Assembly (NCBI GenBank): GCA_030268105.1 | Contig: BSDZ01000008.1 | Location: forward strand, 4,216,001-4,280,000 | Reading direction: 5' to 3' | DNA: 64,000 nucleotides | DNA from: Volvox africanus | Taxonomy: Eukaryota; Chlorophyta; Chlorophyceae; Chlamydomonadales; Volvocaceae | Shown here: piece after piece, positions 25,414 through 35,535 of the stretch | Layout of the letters: each line of letters starts with the position of its first letter | How positions within the stretch are numbered: the first letter of the stretch is position 1 | Made by a program: the position numbers and the translations under genes | Notes under the pieces: generated by a model | Databases searched by the model: none | Seen by the model: only the letters and a program-made list of their open reading frames with translations | What the model was told of the DNA's origin: nothing

Positions 25414-28361
25414 CTGAAAACACTGCATTAAGGGTACCAATAGGTACCATAAGTGCGAATTCGGCCACCCTCATCAGAGATTGAGGAAGATTTTAAGCAT
25501 TCTTTCCTTCTGCGGCGCAGCTCCTTGCAGGCCAGGTAGCCCCGGGTGCTGGTCTAGGAACCCACCGGGGGACATTACATACAACACCCACTTCACAACA
25601 ATTATGGAGAAATTTTCTTATGGAAATGCCCCAAAGGAGGTCCCTTCATCCCGGCCCCAAAGCTTACGAGGCAAGAAAGCACCGGTTTATGAGTTCCGAC
25701 CGAAGACAACCATTGCTTCCTCTACGCAAGCCATCCTCGATTAAGTTAACCGCCTCGACTGCAGACGAAAATGCAAGTTGGAGGAGTTTGTTGTAACGAC
25801 CGAGGTGGGCCAACGGTGGCTCTGACAGTTTGCCAGGAGTAAACGGCGAATTACCAAGAATGCAATAACCAGCTCACCAATAGGTTGCATATCCTAATCT
25901 GACTTGATTTCACGGCTAACCGGGTGTCAACAGTGTCAACTACTGTAAGCTCTGACAAAGGTAATATCCATCCCAGTCACGCCACCAGAATCAAGGCCAA
26001 TGTACCAGGATAATGGTGCAGATGAGAGCTAATAAAATGCACAGCAACTGATTAACAAGCACAGAGTTGCATGGCCCTTATCGTCGAGAGCTTTCCCAGT
26101 AAGGTTGCAAAAATGCTAATTGTTCAAGTTTAGATGTTATTAATGTATACGAGGTTGATTATAGTCAGGGCTTGATGGAGCTCTGCAGTAATGGGGCGCT
26201 GCAGTAGAATCTAATTGGCGTCCGAGCTGGCGCCAGTCGACAGCGAGGACAATCTATGGGTGGCCACCCACTGCATAGTCGATGGCCATTCCCAAAGAGG
26301 AAAAAACTTATTGTTAGAAATGTAGGCTAACTGATAATCGAATAAGAAGCTCAAATCGCCCATGAAGCAATCGCTGTCCTGAACCTCCTCACCACTAGGA
26401 ATCATTCGGTTGTCCAGCCCTGCCTACACGATCACATCTTTCCTGGGTTCCACAAGATATAAATGTAAAATGAATTTTAAAATACTGTGATTGTCGTTGT
26501 GCATCTTACACAGGTGTTCATTGTGCAGGGTTCGCGCGAGGCGTCCGCGGTTGTCAGCGAGTGTCAGCTCCAGCCCCCCCAGCCCCTGTCATAGAGCGTG
26601 GTGGTCAAAGAGTAATTGAAATATGGCCCCTGTTCCCTGGCTATCATAATTCGGCTACTAAAAAAACGAAAAAGAGCAGCTTAGCCCTTTGTCCGCAGTT
26701 CACTCAAAACAGCCGAGGCAGCGATGCCCAACCGTTGGCTATCTCCAGATTTACAACCTCCCCACTATCGCCTTAGAACTTCATCCACCAATCTTGCCAC
26801 CCAGGTACTCGGCTTTGCACATGCGAGAATGCTCCTATCCTCCCCCTCATATCATCGAGGACGACGTCTGTCATCACTCGAAACATTTAACTTGGACTAG
26901 TTACGGGGCATGTGAAGCTCCACCACCACCAGTTGGTGCCCTGAAATGATCAATTGCGATGTGGGAGGGCGGCGAGTGAGAGGGCGACCTTGTTAGGGAA
27001 CAAGATGCGTAACAAATATGTAGGTGCTGTAGCACGGTAGTATTGTCCCCGAAACTGTCAAACAATTCAGTACTCTCACGTCTCACCCAAGAAATCGCCT
27101 CCTCCTCATATTAAGATGCATGCAGACGCCCATAATCTCTGCAGTATATCTGTAATCTGTATGCTCAAGCACGCCATAATCACTTTTCCTAAGGTTGTAT
27201 GCCTTACGCACTTCCCGGTGGGAAAATGTAGTTACAATCAATAATTCACCCCTTAAAGCATCCCTTAAATCCCCTTAGATCATTAAATCCCTTAAATCCC
27301 CTTAAATCATTATCACCATACCATACAGCTGGGCTAAAAGAAGTTACGAGTACTGTAGGAGCACCGAGGCAAACAAAAACAAGTCAGCCTTAACAAAACA
27401 TCGGAAATGTGTGATAATGGTTACTATCATCGCCTGCCAAACTCAAACAGTATTTCGGTTTATATATCATACTCTAACACGTGCATCGTCGGCAGCTCCA
27501 GAAACACGCGCTTTCGGAACAAGTCTCCCCTGATTCGGATGCGCGCTTTCTCAAGGACCTTGACGTCCCGCTAATCCATTTGAGTACACCAAGGTACCGG
27601 GAGCGGCGATTTTCTGAATCCAACCTTGCTGAAAGGGGAAATTAGGGAAAGATATAACCCGTGACAGGAAGGCATGGGACCATTTATTCCCACTGGATTT
27701 TACTCATTAGTCAGTCGATGGGTTGCATATCAGCCAAGCCCCTGCCAAGCTAAAGGTGTTACTTGCCATTAAGTACACCTTGTCGTTCAAAGTTGCAGCT
27801 AGGGCCGCTGCGGTGGACATTAAGCGCGCCCATTGTCGTGCACGTGTGATGGAATGGGAAGCGAACCCATTTGGTTGTATGGAAAGTGTGACGGTACTCT
27901 GTTGGGATGTATCGCCTGTAGGGCGAGTCAGGTCTCAAGTGGTAAGCACACTCATGACAATTTAAGATTCGGACAGCGGCGCCGACATTTTGTTCGTTCC
28001 TCAGAATGTTAAAGGCGAGTCCACTCGGAGGCACGCGGTGACTATAGTAGGCCGCAGTTATATGCCACCGGCCCGGCGTGAATAGTGCCTATGGTCAAGG
28101 GTTGCAACGGGACTCTCAGCTATGGCTGTGGAAGAGTTCTGGCCCAATGCAGCCGGAATTCGTGCGCATCGTAATACTGGGGAGTGTCAAGCTACGGCGA
28201 GCAGGATGCATCCTTTCCCAGTTGGGTCAGGGTCATGGGAAGGACGGATGGCCGCTAAATACCTGAAGCACTGATCCGTACGATAGAGGAGTACGAGTAC
28301 GATAGAGTATTGAGTACAATAGAGTATTGAGGCGCAGAGTGGGTTTTACTGCGTTTTCGTG
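25414..28361. other. Region without a clear gene
   Basis: Upstream exons of the RING-H2 gene are expected here. A minus-strand frame at 26211-26405 (GDLSFLFDYQLAYISNNKFF) reads like protein but has no clean splice sites. 27250-27312 holds a CCCTTAAAT-type repeat. Nothing else supported. Confidence 0.4.
27250..27312. repeat. CCCTTAAAT degenerate repeat, telomere-like
   Basis: About five copies of CCCTTAAA/CCCCTTAAAT separated by CATTAAAT or CATC. The minus strand reads ATTTAAGGG, one base longer than the plant/algal telomere unit TTTAGGG. A local repeat; relation to telomeres is only a resemblance. Confidence 0.6.
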
Positions 28362-28769
28362 CTAATTACTAGGAGCGGTGAACCACCGGAACTGCATAGC
28401 CATGTCTGCCCTAATGTTGTGTAAGTGGCCTGCGAAGGAGGACGAAGGACGGGCCGTTGGATGTCCAGAATTGCGTGGAGGGTTTTGGGCCGCATCGCCC
28501 CTGCATGTCCCCCTTACCACATACATGCACGTGAGTAAACGTTTCCCCACACCCCTTCCCATAAGGCCTCTCACATGAGAACCGGATTGGTCGAAAGGGC
28601 TTCCGTACTTGCCGTACATGTTCATGATGACCGATGACCGCATAAATGTACATGATGAGCAGCAGCAAGGAACCAACGCTGGCAATCGCTGGGGAGGAGG
28701 CGATGAGAGTATTGGACAGAGTTCGAAGTCCGTCGGCGTTCTTTATCAACTTAAAACATACGGAGCACT
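28362..28769 (-). pseudogene. Relic of a voltage-gated cation channel (S4-S5 and pore)
   Basis: Family role: voltage-driven Ca2+ or Na+ flow across a membrane. Seen on the minus strand after an AG at 28770: S4 end with spaced positive charges (RVLRMF..KLIK), the S4-S5 linker NADGLRTLSNTLI, and S5 (NVGSLLLL-type, ending MYIYAVIG), then MNMYGKYGSPFDQ. A second exon, 28362-28429, has a pore-helix-like HLHNIRADMAMQFRWFTAPS followed at once by a stop. The frame is broken twice: one extra T in TTTT between F and K of S4, and four extra bases (CATC) after YAVIG. Only one repeat unit's S4-to-pore part is visible, and S1-S3 are not found. A dead fragment of a PF00520-type channel fits best. Confidence 0.68.
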
Positions 28770-29017
28770 CTGCAGCCAAGCAGATAGGAAGCAGTCGGAA
28801 GGGGGTGTAGATAATGCTTTTGTTTCGCGGGATATATGTAAGATGAATACCCGAAGGAGGGAACGTGTGGGCGTTGTCAAAACAAGTATAATGTAACGCA
28901 TTGTCGAAAGTTATTATGCCATGCCGTAACTGGAGGCGGGAGGGATAGAAGTTGCTTGTTATGGACACATGTTAAGCTCGTGAAATCACAGGGATGCAAT
29001 AATATAACATCCAGGAA

Positions 29018-29049
29018 AGGAAATGACATGTAGTTATATGTCATTTCCT
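29018..29049. repeat. Perfect 12-bp inverted repeat (hairpin)
   Basis: Arms AGGAAATGACAT (29018-29029) and ATGTCATTTCCT (29038-29049) are perfect complements with an 8-nt loop. No T run follows, and the sequence is not in a recognisable gene. Could be a structured RNA element, a protein-binding palindrome or a remnant of a small transposon. Confidence 0.8.
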
Positions 29050-31620
29050 GATCATTGACACACCAGGGTGCCATACAGTGCCCACTTGAGCATGCACTGT
29101 CCAATTTTCAGGACTCATGAGTCTAGTCAGCTATTTACCATTATCCCATCTGGATAAACGAAACTACATTGTCCGCGAGCATGAACTCATGTAATGATCG
29201 ACATGAACATCTTCCCGCTTCCGCCCATCCCATATGGCGCCCCACGGGCATCACGGTTGCCATGCTTGATGCTGTCAGGTCATACCTAAGGGTAGTTTAC
29301 GAGAGCGCGTAAACCAGACAGGGTGCGACAAAGCCTTCCCTGTTCAATGACTCACTCAAGCATCTGTGTATATGCAGAGTGCGGCAGTACGCAACGTGAC
29401 CACGGCTTGTATGACCATGAACTTCCCACGTCATGATTAAGCACATCACGCGGGTTAGGAAGCCATTGTATAAATATTTCCTGTCTGTCCTCCCTACGAG
29501 CTGTACACTTAAGCAACTTCAACTCTGCACGCCCAAGTATAACCAACCGCCCTGCATCCTAGCCATCAACAGTTATTGCTGACTGTACAGTACGCGCGCG
29601 CATTGTTTCGCATTCTCCGGACGACACCTTCCGTCGTGGCGACGGGCAAACAAAAACGTACTTACCACATGTAACTGGGTTACCGAATGCCTCTTCACAG
29701 CCCGTCATCGCAGGCAGCCTCTTCGCAGCCCGTCACCGTGGGTGCACGAGGAGTGGACGTTGTGTGCGCCCGTGTGCATTCATTCCTGGCACGCTCCCGA
29801 CACGACTAAAAAGATTCGAGAACTTCTCAGTGGCGGACAACTGCGCTTCCGTGTGCATTCTCTACGCAGTGTCCCATTGCAGCTCTTCGGATGCACCACT
29901 GGGTAGCTGCCTGACAAAGCTGCCGTAACACAATGGCCAGTTCAGCACGTCGTGAAACCAGCTGTAACCTATCCCCGCCTTTAACAGTATCACGGCTTGC
30001 TTCGCATTTTCTGCCTGATGCTCACGCGTACACCTTGCAAAAAACAGCCCCTGTACGCTGTGGCCGTCTCTCATTCCGAACGCTGGGTTTAGAAACACGT
30101 TTCCCTTCCACGCTGCTCATCTCTGCTAGCCCATCCACGCGCTCGTTATAATAGGAAACTGCACGAACACGTGTGTTGCAGCGGCGCATGAATATGGGTC
30201 AAGGTCGATGTCCCCTGGGGCGAACCAGCCCACACACAAGGTCCAAAAGGAAATTGGGTATGTACCACTCGCACATCTCACTTCTAGTGAATACGCGCAA
30301 GCCGCCATACTGCGCCGGCGATGCACTTAGATTTGGAGCTGCAATGGCATCTGGACCCATTGCAGCATCCACGAAGAGCCCCTGAACCTCCCTCAGACAT
30401 TCGTCCACCAAACGACCTCTGACACACATGCTTCCCATGCCACCTGCTCGTTCTAGTGCCAAAGCCCACGCCCTTACTTATAACTCTGGATGGAATCCCA
30501 CCAGCGGGCGCACCTGCCGCTCGCAACTTGGCGGGGCCACGTTAGGTGGTAGGTTCCGCACGAAACGTGCAGCTGCAATGAGGTTTCTTGCTTGACATAA
30601 GCCAAAACCCAGTACAGACGACGAGCATTCGACGTAATCCGCAAGACTCGAATACCTCGCGAGCTGTACAGCCTACCCTCGGCAATATCCAATAATATTC
30701 GCTAGGCTCGCCTCTTCGAAAAATCCTGCTGCCGCCATGGCCACACGTTGCTCTGCAGCAGCCAGAGCGTTGCATCCGCTCTGACCGGCCCCACCCGCCG
30801 ATGAAGCTCTGCAACCCCGCCCCCCCCCACACACAGACACACTCATACACACACACATTCACACGCACATAGCCAGGGAGCCGGTTAGATGTTAATCAAG
30901 AACTCGTACTTATTGCCGTGCTCACGGCAGCGGATGACAAGCTGCCTAGGAATACCGGATGCGATCCATTTCTTGGCAGCATTCCACAATCAAGTGCTCC
31001 TTGATGCACCTGGGGCAACACACCCACCCATAGGGTACACCGTGGTCATCGGTTTGGTAGTCACCGACAGGCCCCGCGTCGCCTCCGGAACCACCGGCAC
31101 GACATTGAGGGACGCCCAAAAGGCAGTCGAGTCAAGATCAAGCATTCTCATACATAACAAGTAGCTGAAATGTTGAGAAATGTCTGGATGTTTCTATTAT
31201 GATGCGCAGATTTCAACATTATTGGCTCAACATCGCACATCAACATCAATTCGTGAATCACGTTCTGCTTATTTGGCTGTACTACATAGCCGCGAAAGTT
31301 CCTGGTATTTATAGCATTGCAGTCCTCTGCTTCGCTGCAAGTGTGGACGGTGAACCATTGGTTCACCTCTGCCGCTTCCATGGCCCGTGCCCAGGAACAT
31401 GTTTCCTCGCCTTTCATGCAATGGCTCAGATCGATCGGATGCTTCCAGGGCAACTCTAGGCAACGGCGCTGGGGCGCCCATCGGTTTAGGTTTTGTTGCA
31501 AACGACAACCCCAGAGCCTTATTCACGGAGGCTGCGCTAACGCGCTGCAAAGCCAGAAGACGGAAGGCTTGGTTGTAGCTCAAGGGCTATCCCCCCCTAT
31601 TCCTTCCAGCTTACGGCTCT
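29050..31620. other. Region of uncertain coding content
   Basis: No gene identified. Two minus-strand stretches look protein-like: about 30200-30440 (YGGLRVFTRSEMCEWYIPNF then LLDLVCGLV) and about 30890-31150 (IPRQLVIRCREHGNKYEFLI). They sit upstream of the channel relic on the same strand and could be further decayed exons of it, but I recognise neither. A (CA)n tract lies at 30828-30872. Confidence 0.35.
30828..30872. repeat. C run and (CA)n microsatellite
   Basis: A run of nine C followed by imperfect ACACACAGACACACTCATACAC. Simple repeat. Confidence 0.8.
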
Positions 31621-31639
31621 TATAGTGTAAATCTAGTTA

Positions 31640-32570
31640 TTTGAGGAAAAATATGATCCAGGAATCAACGCCGATGAAAAAAGTACCTGCAATATTCTGA
31701 TGTTTTTACGCAATAAAATCAAGCCCTTGTAAGTAAGCAAATCCCGGAGCTTTGATAGGATGGTTACCTTTTAATTAAAACCGAAGAAGGAACCAAGAAA
31801 AAGATCAGTTGAATACCACCATTACTTTTTCCTGGTTTTTTTAACCGGTGCTTCTTCTCGTACCACCAGTATTTTTGTCGATATATCTACTTTTTTGACA
31901 ACTTTTTCCCTATTAGTGATTTTTTTCTAAATTTTTTGGTTCAATCTGTTTGTTTCAGCGGTCTTGGCGCTAATATACCGATTGCTTGTACTTTATTTTC
32001 CAGAAAAAAATATAGAAAGGATTCAAATGGAAATTGGGAAGCACTACTTTTACTCTTGCGGTCTCCATTAAATGTACATCATGTGGATTGTTGATGTTTT
32101 TGATTATACAAATCCGTTAAATACCGAGCATCAAAAAGATGAAGTAATTAAAGGATTGGATTTCCTGGCAAATGCTAATGTTTTAGAAGAAATGAAAAAA
32201 CATTATGTTGCCTTAATGGGACTTGGAACTTTTGTAGTAATATCAGGAATTGGTCTTGCCGTTGATAAAGCTTTCTTGGTCTTGGCGGGTAAAAACCTTG
32301 CCTTTCTCTTGAAGTTATGGCCAGTGTAACGAATGTACGTAGAATTGCAGATATTCTAAAAGGATCCACGCAAAAAGGTTTTACCACTGTTTTGGTTGCG
32401 GTGAGAATTGCAAATATTCTAAAAGGATCCACTGCATAATAATTTTGTAGCGGAAAGGTTGATGCAATAATTTTAATGGCATCCATTTCATTGATTTTGC
32501 CAAGGTTTTTGGTTCATAGATTGGAGGTCAATTAGATTATAATCCTCTTTTCGCATATATCAAAAGCCAA
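31640..32570. other. AT-rich insert, organelle- or bacterium-like
   Basis: About 930 bp of clearly lower GC than either flank, with A and T homopolymers. It reads as compact intron-free coding sequence: a plus-strand ORF at 32072-32329 and a minus-strand stretch at about 31845-31975 (REKVVKKVDISTKILVVREE, then a Lys-rich end) with one stop. A 21-bp block with core TATTCTAAAAGGATCCAC is duplicated (about 32350 and 32417). The right edge near 32575 returns abruptly to GC-rich sequence. Transfer from a plastid, mitochondrion or bacterial associate is likely; which one cannot be told by eye. Confidence 0.6.
32072..32329 (+). CDS. Unrecognised 85-aa ORF with a membrane span (in AT-rich insert)
   Basis: Codon choice is strongly A/T-ending, unlike the neighbouring nuclear genes. 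The N-terminal half is polar (DVFDYTNPLNTEHQKDEVIK); residues about 46-75 form one hydrophobic helix with small residues (ALMGLGTFVVISGIGLAVDK). No family recognised. No Shine-Dalgarno-like sequence is evident before the ATG. Likely a transferred fragment, probably not expressed in its present place. Confidence 0.4.
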   Translation: MYIMWIVDVFDYTNPLNTEHQKDEVIKGLDFLANANVLEEMKKHYVALMGLGTFVVISGIGLAVDKAFLVLAGKNLAFLLKLWPV

Positions 32571-33455
32571 ATATCCAGCGGCCACGGCGATTGTGGCGGG
32601 CACGGTGCATGCAAGGGGACTGGCATGGCACTCTCTGCACCTAAACCGGCACAGCCCCGCCAGCGCAAGCTTAAGATGCGGGTCGACCCTGCGGCCCGCT
32701 GCAACGTGGCTGCCGCACTGGGACAGCAGGCAAGTCAGGCAGGAAAGTGCATCACATGAAAAAGCGCCAGGAGAGGATTAAGGCCGATGGATGGGCGGAT
32801 CGGGGTGGGCCTCATCAACTTGTATTTTGGGAAAACCGTTTGATGGGCAGTGACGGATGCATCTAGATCTTGGACTGTCAGTACGTGACTGGGCAATGTT
32901 AATAGAAATCGTTCCGTGGTAACTGTCATACAAATCGCTCGCATACTTCATGGCACGTATGTAGCCGTGTTACGTATACTTTCATGCATTACACCATCGC
33001 ATGCAGCATGCGTCTCTGCATAAACGAGATCGCCAAAATGCCTCTGCCATTCTTGCTTTCCTCGACCGGTCTTCCCAACTACGTTACCCCTGGTCGTTGT
33101 GATGGTTCCCGTGTAGGGATGAGAACTTAAAAACCCTTGACGTATGCGACCCGGCGTGATGTACATATATTTATCCAGATTTATCTAAGCGTGCAATCGA
33201 ATTGTATGTATTGAATAAATATTCGCAATTCGTCAGCTTTCAAAGCTGGTACGTGCGTGCCGTGGTTGAATTGTACACATTTGGGTATCGTGAACTGTGT
33301 AGCTCGCTCGAAGCATGCTTCTTTATTAAGTACATTTTTTCTGGGTGTGTGGATAGTGCGAATTCACCCTGTTTTGTCTATAGACGTTGGAGGTTTGACT
33401 GAAGTCGTTTAAACAGGTATCCTGTTTAGATTTGTTCAAAACTCTTCCTGCTTGG

Positions 33456-33505
33456 CGTGGCGTGGCGTGGCGTGGCGTGGCGTGGCGTGGCGTGGCGTGG
33501 CGTGG
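33456..33505. repeat. (CGTGG)10 microsatellite
   Basis: Ten perfect tandem copies of CGTGG, with a partial unit on the left. Perfect identity indicates recent expansion. No gene overlaps it. Confidence 0.97.
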
Positions 33506-33694
33506 TACGTAAGGCACAGTACAGCGAAAATGGTCAGAGTGATGCAGCTGCGTCAGGCTGCTTTCCATGATTCCAGTTTTACTTCATCTCATTCACTGTA
33601 AAATTATATTGTATTTTTCTATGCGCTTTTCTTTGCGTTGCCATTGATTGCCTCGAGCCTGTACGGCAATGTGTGTTTCCGTGTCACGGCAACC

Positions 33695-34020
33695 CTGGAT
33701 TAGGATTGGGCCCCCAAGCCAAGATTAGGGTTACAGAATCAGTCACACAATTACGATTGCGTTACAGCTCCACGATACGGCCAACAGGATTGGGATTTGG
33801 ACCGGGTAAGAGGTTCGGGATTAGAAACTGGCCACAGGATTAAAATTGGGTCCCCGGCCACAGGATTGAGATTGGGATACTGCAACGGGATATGGATTAC
33901 AAACCCGCCCCTAGGATGGGGATTAGACCACCACTCTGGGATGGGGAATTAGGAGTGGTCCATCAATTTTTAGATTAGAGGATGGCTGACCAGTACCCCC
34001 TGGGTTAGAGGATTAGGACC
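33695..34020. repeat. Degenerate GGATTRGG-type repeat block
   Basis: At least ten variants of GGATTAGG, GGATTGGGA, GATTAGGG or GGGATTAG occur over about 320 bp, spaced roughly 20-40 bp, some in larger units (CACAGGATT then GATTGGG). G-rich on the plus strand throughout. Looks like an old, diverged minisatellite. Confidence 0.65.
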
Positions 34021-34059
34021 CCTTTGCAACCCTCCGGCAAAGTCGTCTTGAGGCTCAAG

Positions 34060-34086
34060 CAGGATCCTGTGCATCAGGATCCTGTG
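34060..34086. repeat. Duplicated palindrome CAGGATCCTG
   Basis: CAGGATCCTGTG occurs at 34060 and again at 34075. Each contains the perfect 10-bp palindrome CAGGATCCTG. Confidence 0.8.
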
Positions 34087-34478
34087 AAGGGGTCTTGGGA
34101 CACAGACCAACCTGTGATACTATCGCAAAGGACATCTCGGGTAAGAAACGCATAGGTTCATGTAGCTTCAAATCATTTATCAAAGAAACGTTGGGCGAGG
34201 GTGGGAGGAGGCACGCACCCGTAAGTATGTGCAAGAAGCTGGAGTTCACGGATCCAAAAATTATACTGTTGTATTGAGCACGAGGAAACACAGGTAAATA
34301 TAGCGGTTTCGCATACTGTACGCATGTTTATGCTTCTGAAAATTCTGCTCCGGAGACTGTACTGCATTGCGTAGATTTTTGCCTTCCTGCGCCTCAACGG
34401 TCTAGCGTTTTATGCATTTACTAAAGTGTGACGTTTTAAGATATCGCTGCTTACGAATAGCCAACAAATTCCAACTTG

Positions 34479-35535
34479 ATGGCGCGGTTGCATATCCATC
34501 CAGTCGGACTATTCCTGCTGTTCTTCGGACTGCTCTCATGGGGTAAGCGTAGGTCTGCCATATTTTGGGCCATTTAAAGTTTCCGTAACGGGATACTGGC
34601 TCTCGTTGTCATCTCGTCACAGTCGTCGCTTTGGGCGGCCTTGGAGCGAGCACGAAAGATTGCACAGAAAGGGCTAAGAGCAAGGCGGCTTCATGTGCAA
34701 ACACTTATCAACTGGAATGGTATGGATAGCCTCCCTGTGCTTAGTTCATCCTCGCGTCAGTCAGTTGACCAGGGTGTTCTGCCGTCTGCAGGTGGAGCAT
34801 TTGGTTTGAGTTTATCCTTTTGGTTATTATGATCCTCACCTGGTAGGTAGTTATGTTGGCGCGAAATGCAACGATGGGTTCTAACTTTGACGCCTGCTTG
34901 ATGCGTTCGCAGCTTTACAGTAGCCTTCGACAGGGCTCGACATATTTTCCTCACGTATCTGGTAAGGAACAGATACGCGATGTCCCGAAAGCAATCTTGG
35001 ACAACCTTCTGGCGCGTGTGCAGGGTATGGTGACCGTGCTTCTGACCATCATGGCGCGCAATTTCATTACCAATAGCTTCACGCTTATCAACCAGGCCGA
35101 CGGCAAACTGTTTGGGACCTACAGGACAGGTAGTCAAAGGGTTGTAAGAAAGTCTGCGTTTTCAGTAGAAGCAAGGTTGGGAGCCAGTCCCGACTTCTAG
35201 AGGCCTTACATGGCATGGTAACAGTGGACCGGCATGCCGAATGCGTATGTGTCCGAAGTGCCTTTATAACAATGCTTTGGCCCCAATCACGCTATTTAAT
35301 GACCTTTTGGTACCTCTTGTGCGCAGATGCCTACAGTGCAGCGGCAGCGGGGGCCGTGCTTTTGTGCATCACTAACTTCGCTTTGATTATTTTCGTTGGC
35401 CTGGGCGCCGCTGCTCCCGCCAACCCATATGCAAGCCTGAGCAACACGCCAGCGCCTGCGTCTCTCCAGACGGGCTCCACAGCTCCTGTGGAACAGAAGT
35501 ACCAGCCGTCAACTTACCAGCCATCCAACTTCTGA
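34479..35535 (+). CDS. Small multi-pass membrane protein, possibly MARVEL-like
   Basis: Function unknown. Seen: six exons (34479-34542, 34623-34719, 34792-34842, 34934-35024, 35096-35129, 35327-35535) join in frame to about 180 aa. Membrane segments: residues about 8-30 (PVGLFLLFFGLLSW then VVALGGLG), about 55-80 (WWSIWFEFILLVIMILTW) and about 115-140 (AAAAGAVLLCITNFALIIFV). Between the first two is a short loop with two Cys, KDC and SCANTYQLEW. The C-terminal 45 residues are Pro/Ser/Gln-rich and end in YQPSTYQPSNF, likely cytosolic. The layout recalls MARVEL-type proteins, which usually have four spans; only three are obvious here. The 34-nt fifth exon was placed by phase. No frame break. 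Confidence 0.62.

Noticed and set aside
28411..28968. Single 185-aa minus ORF covering the channel fragment
   Set aside because: Only its middle is channel-like; conserved text switches frame at both ends, so the continuous ORF is not the real protein.
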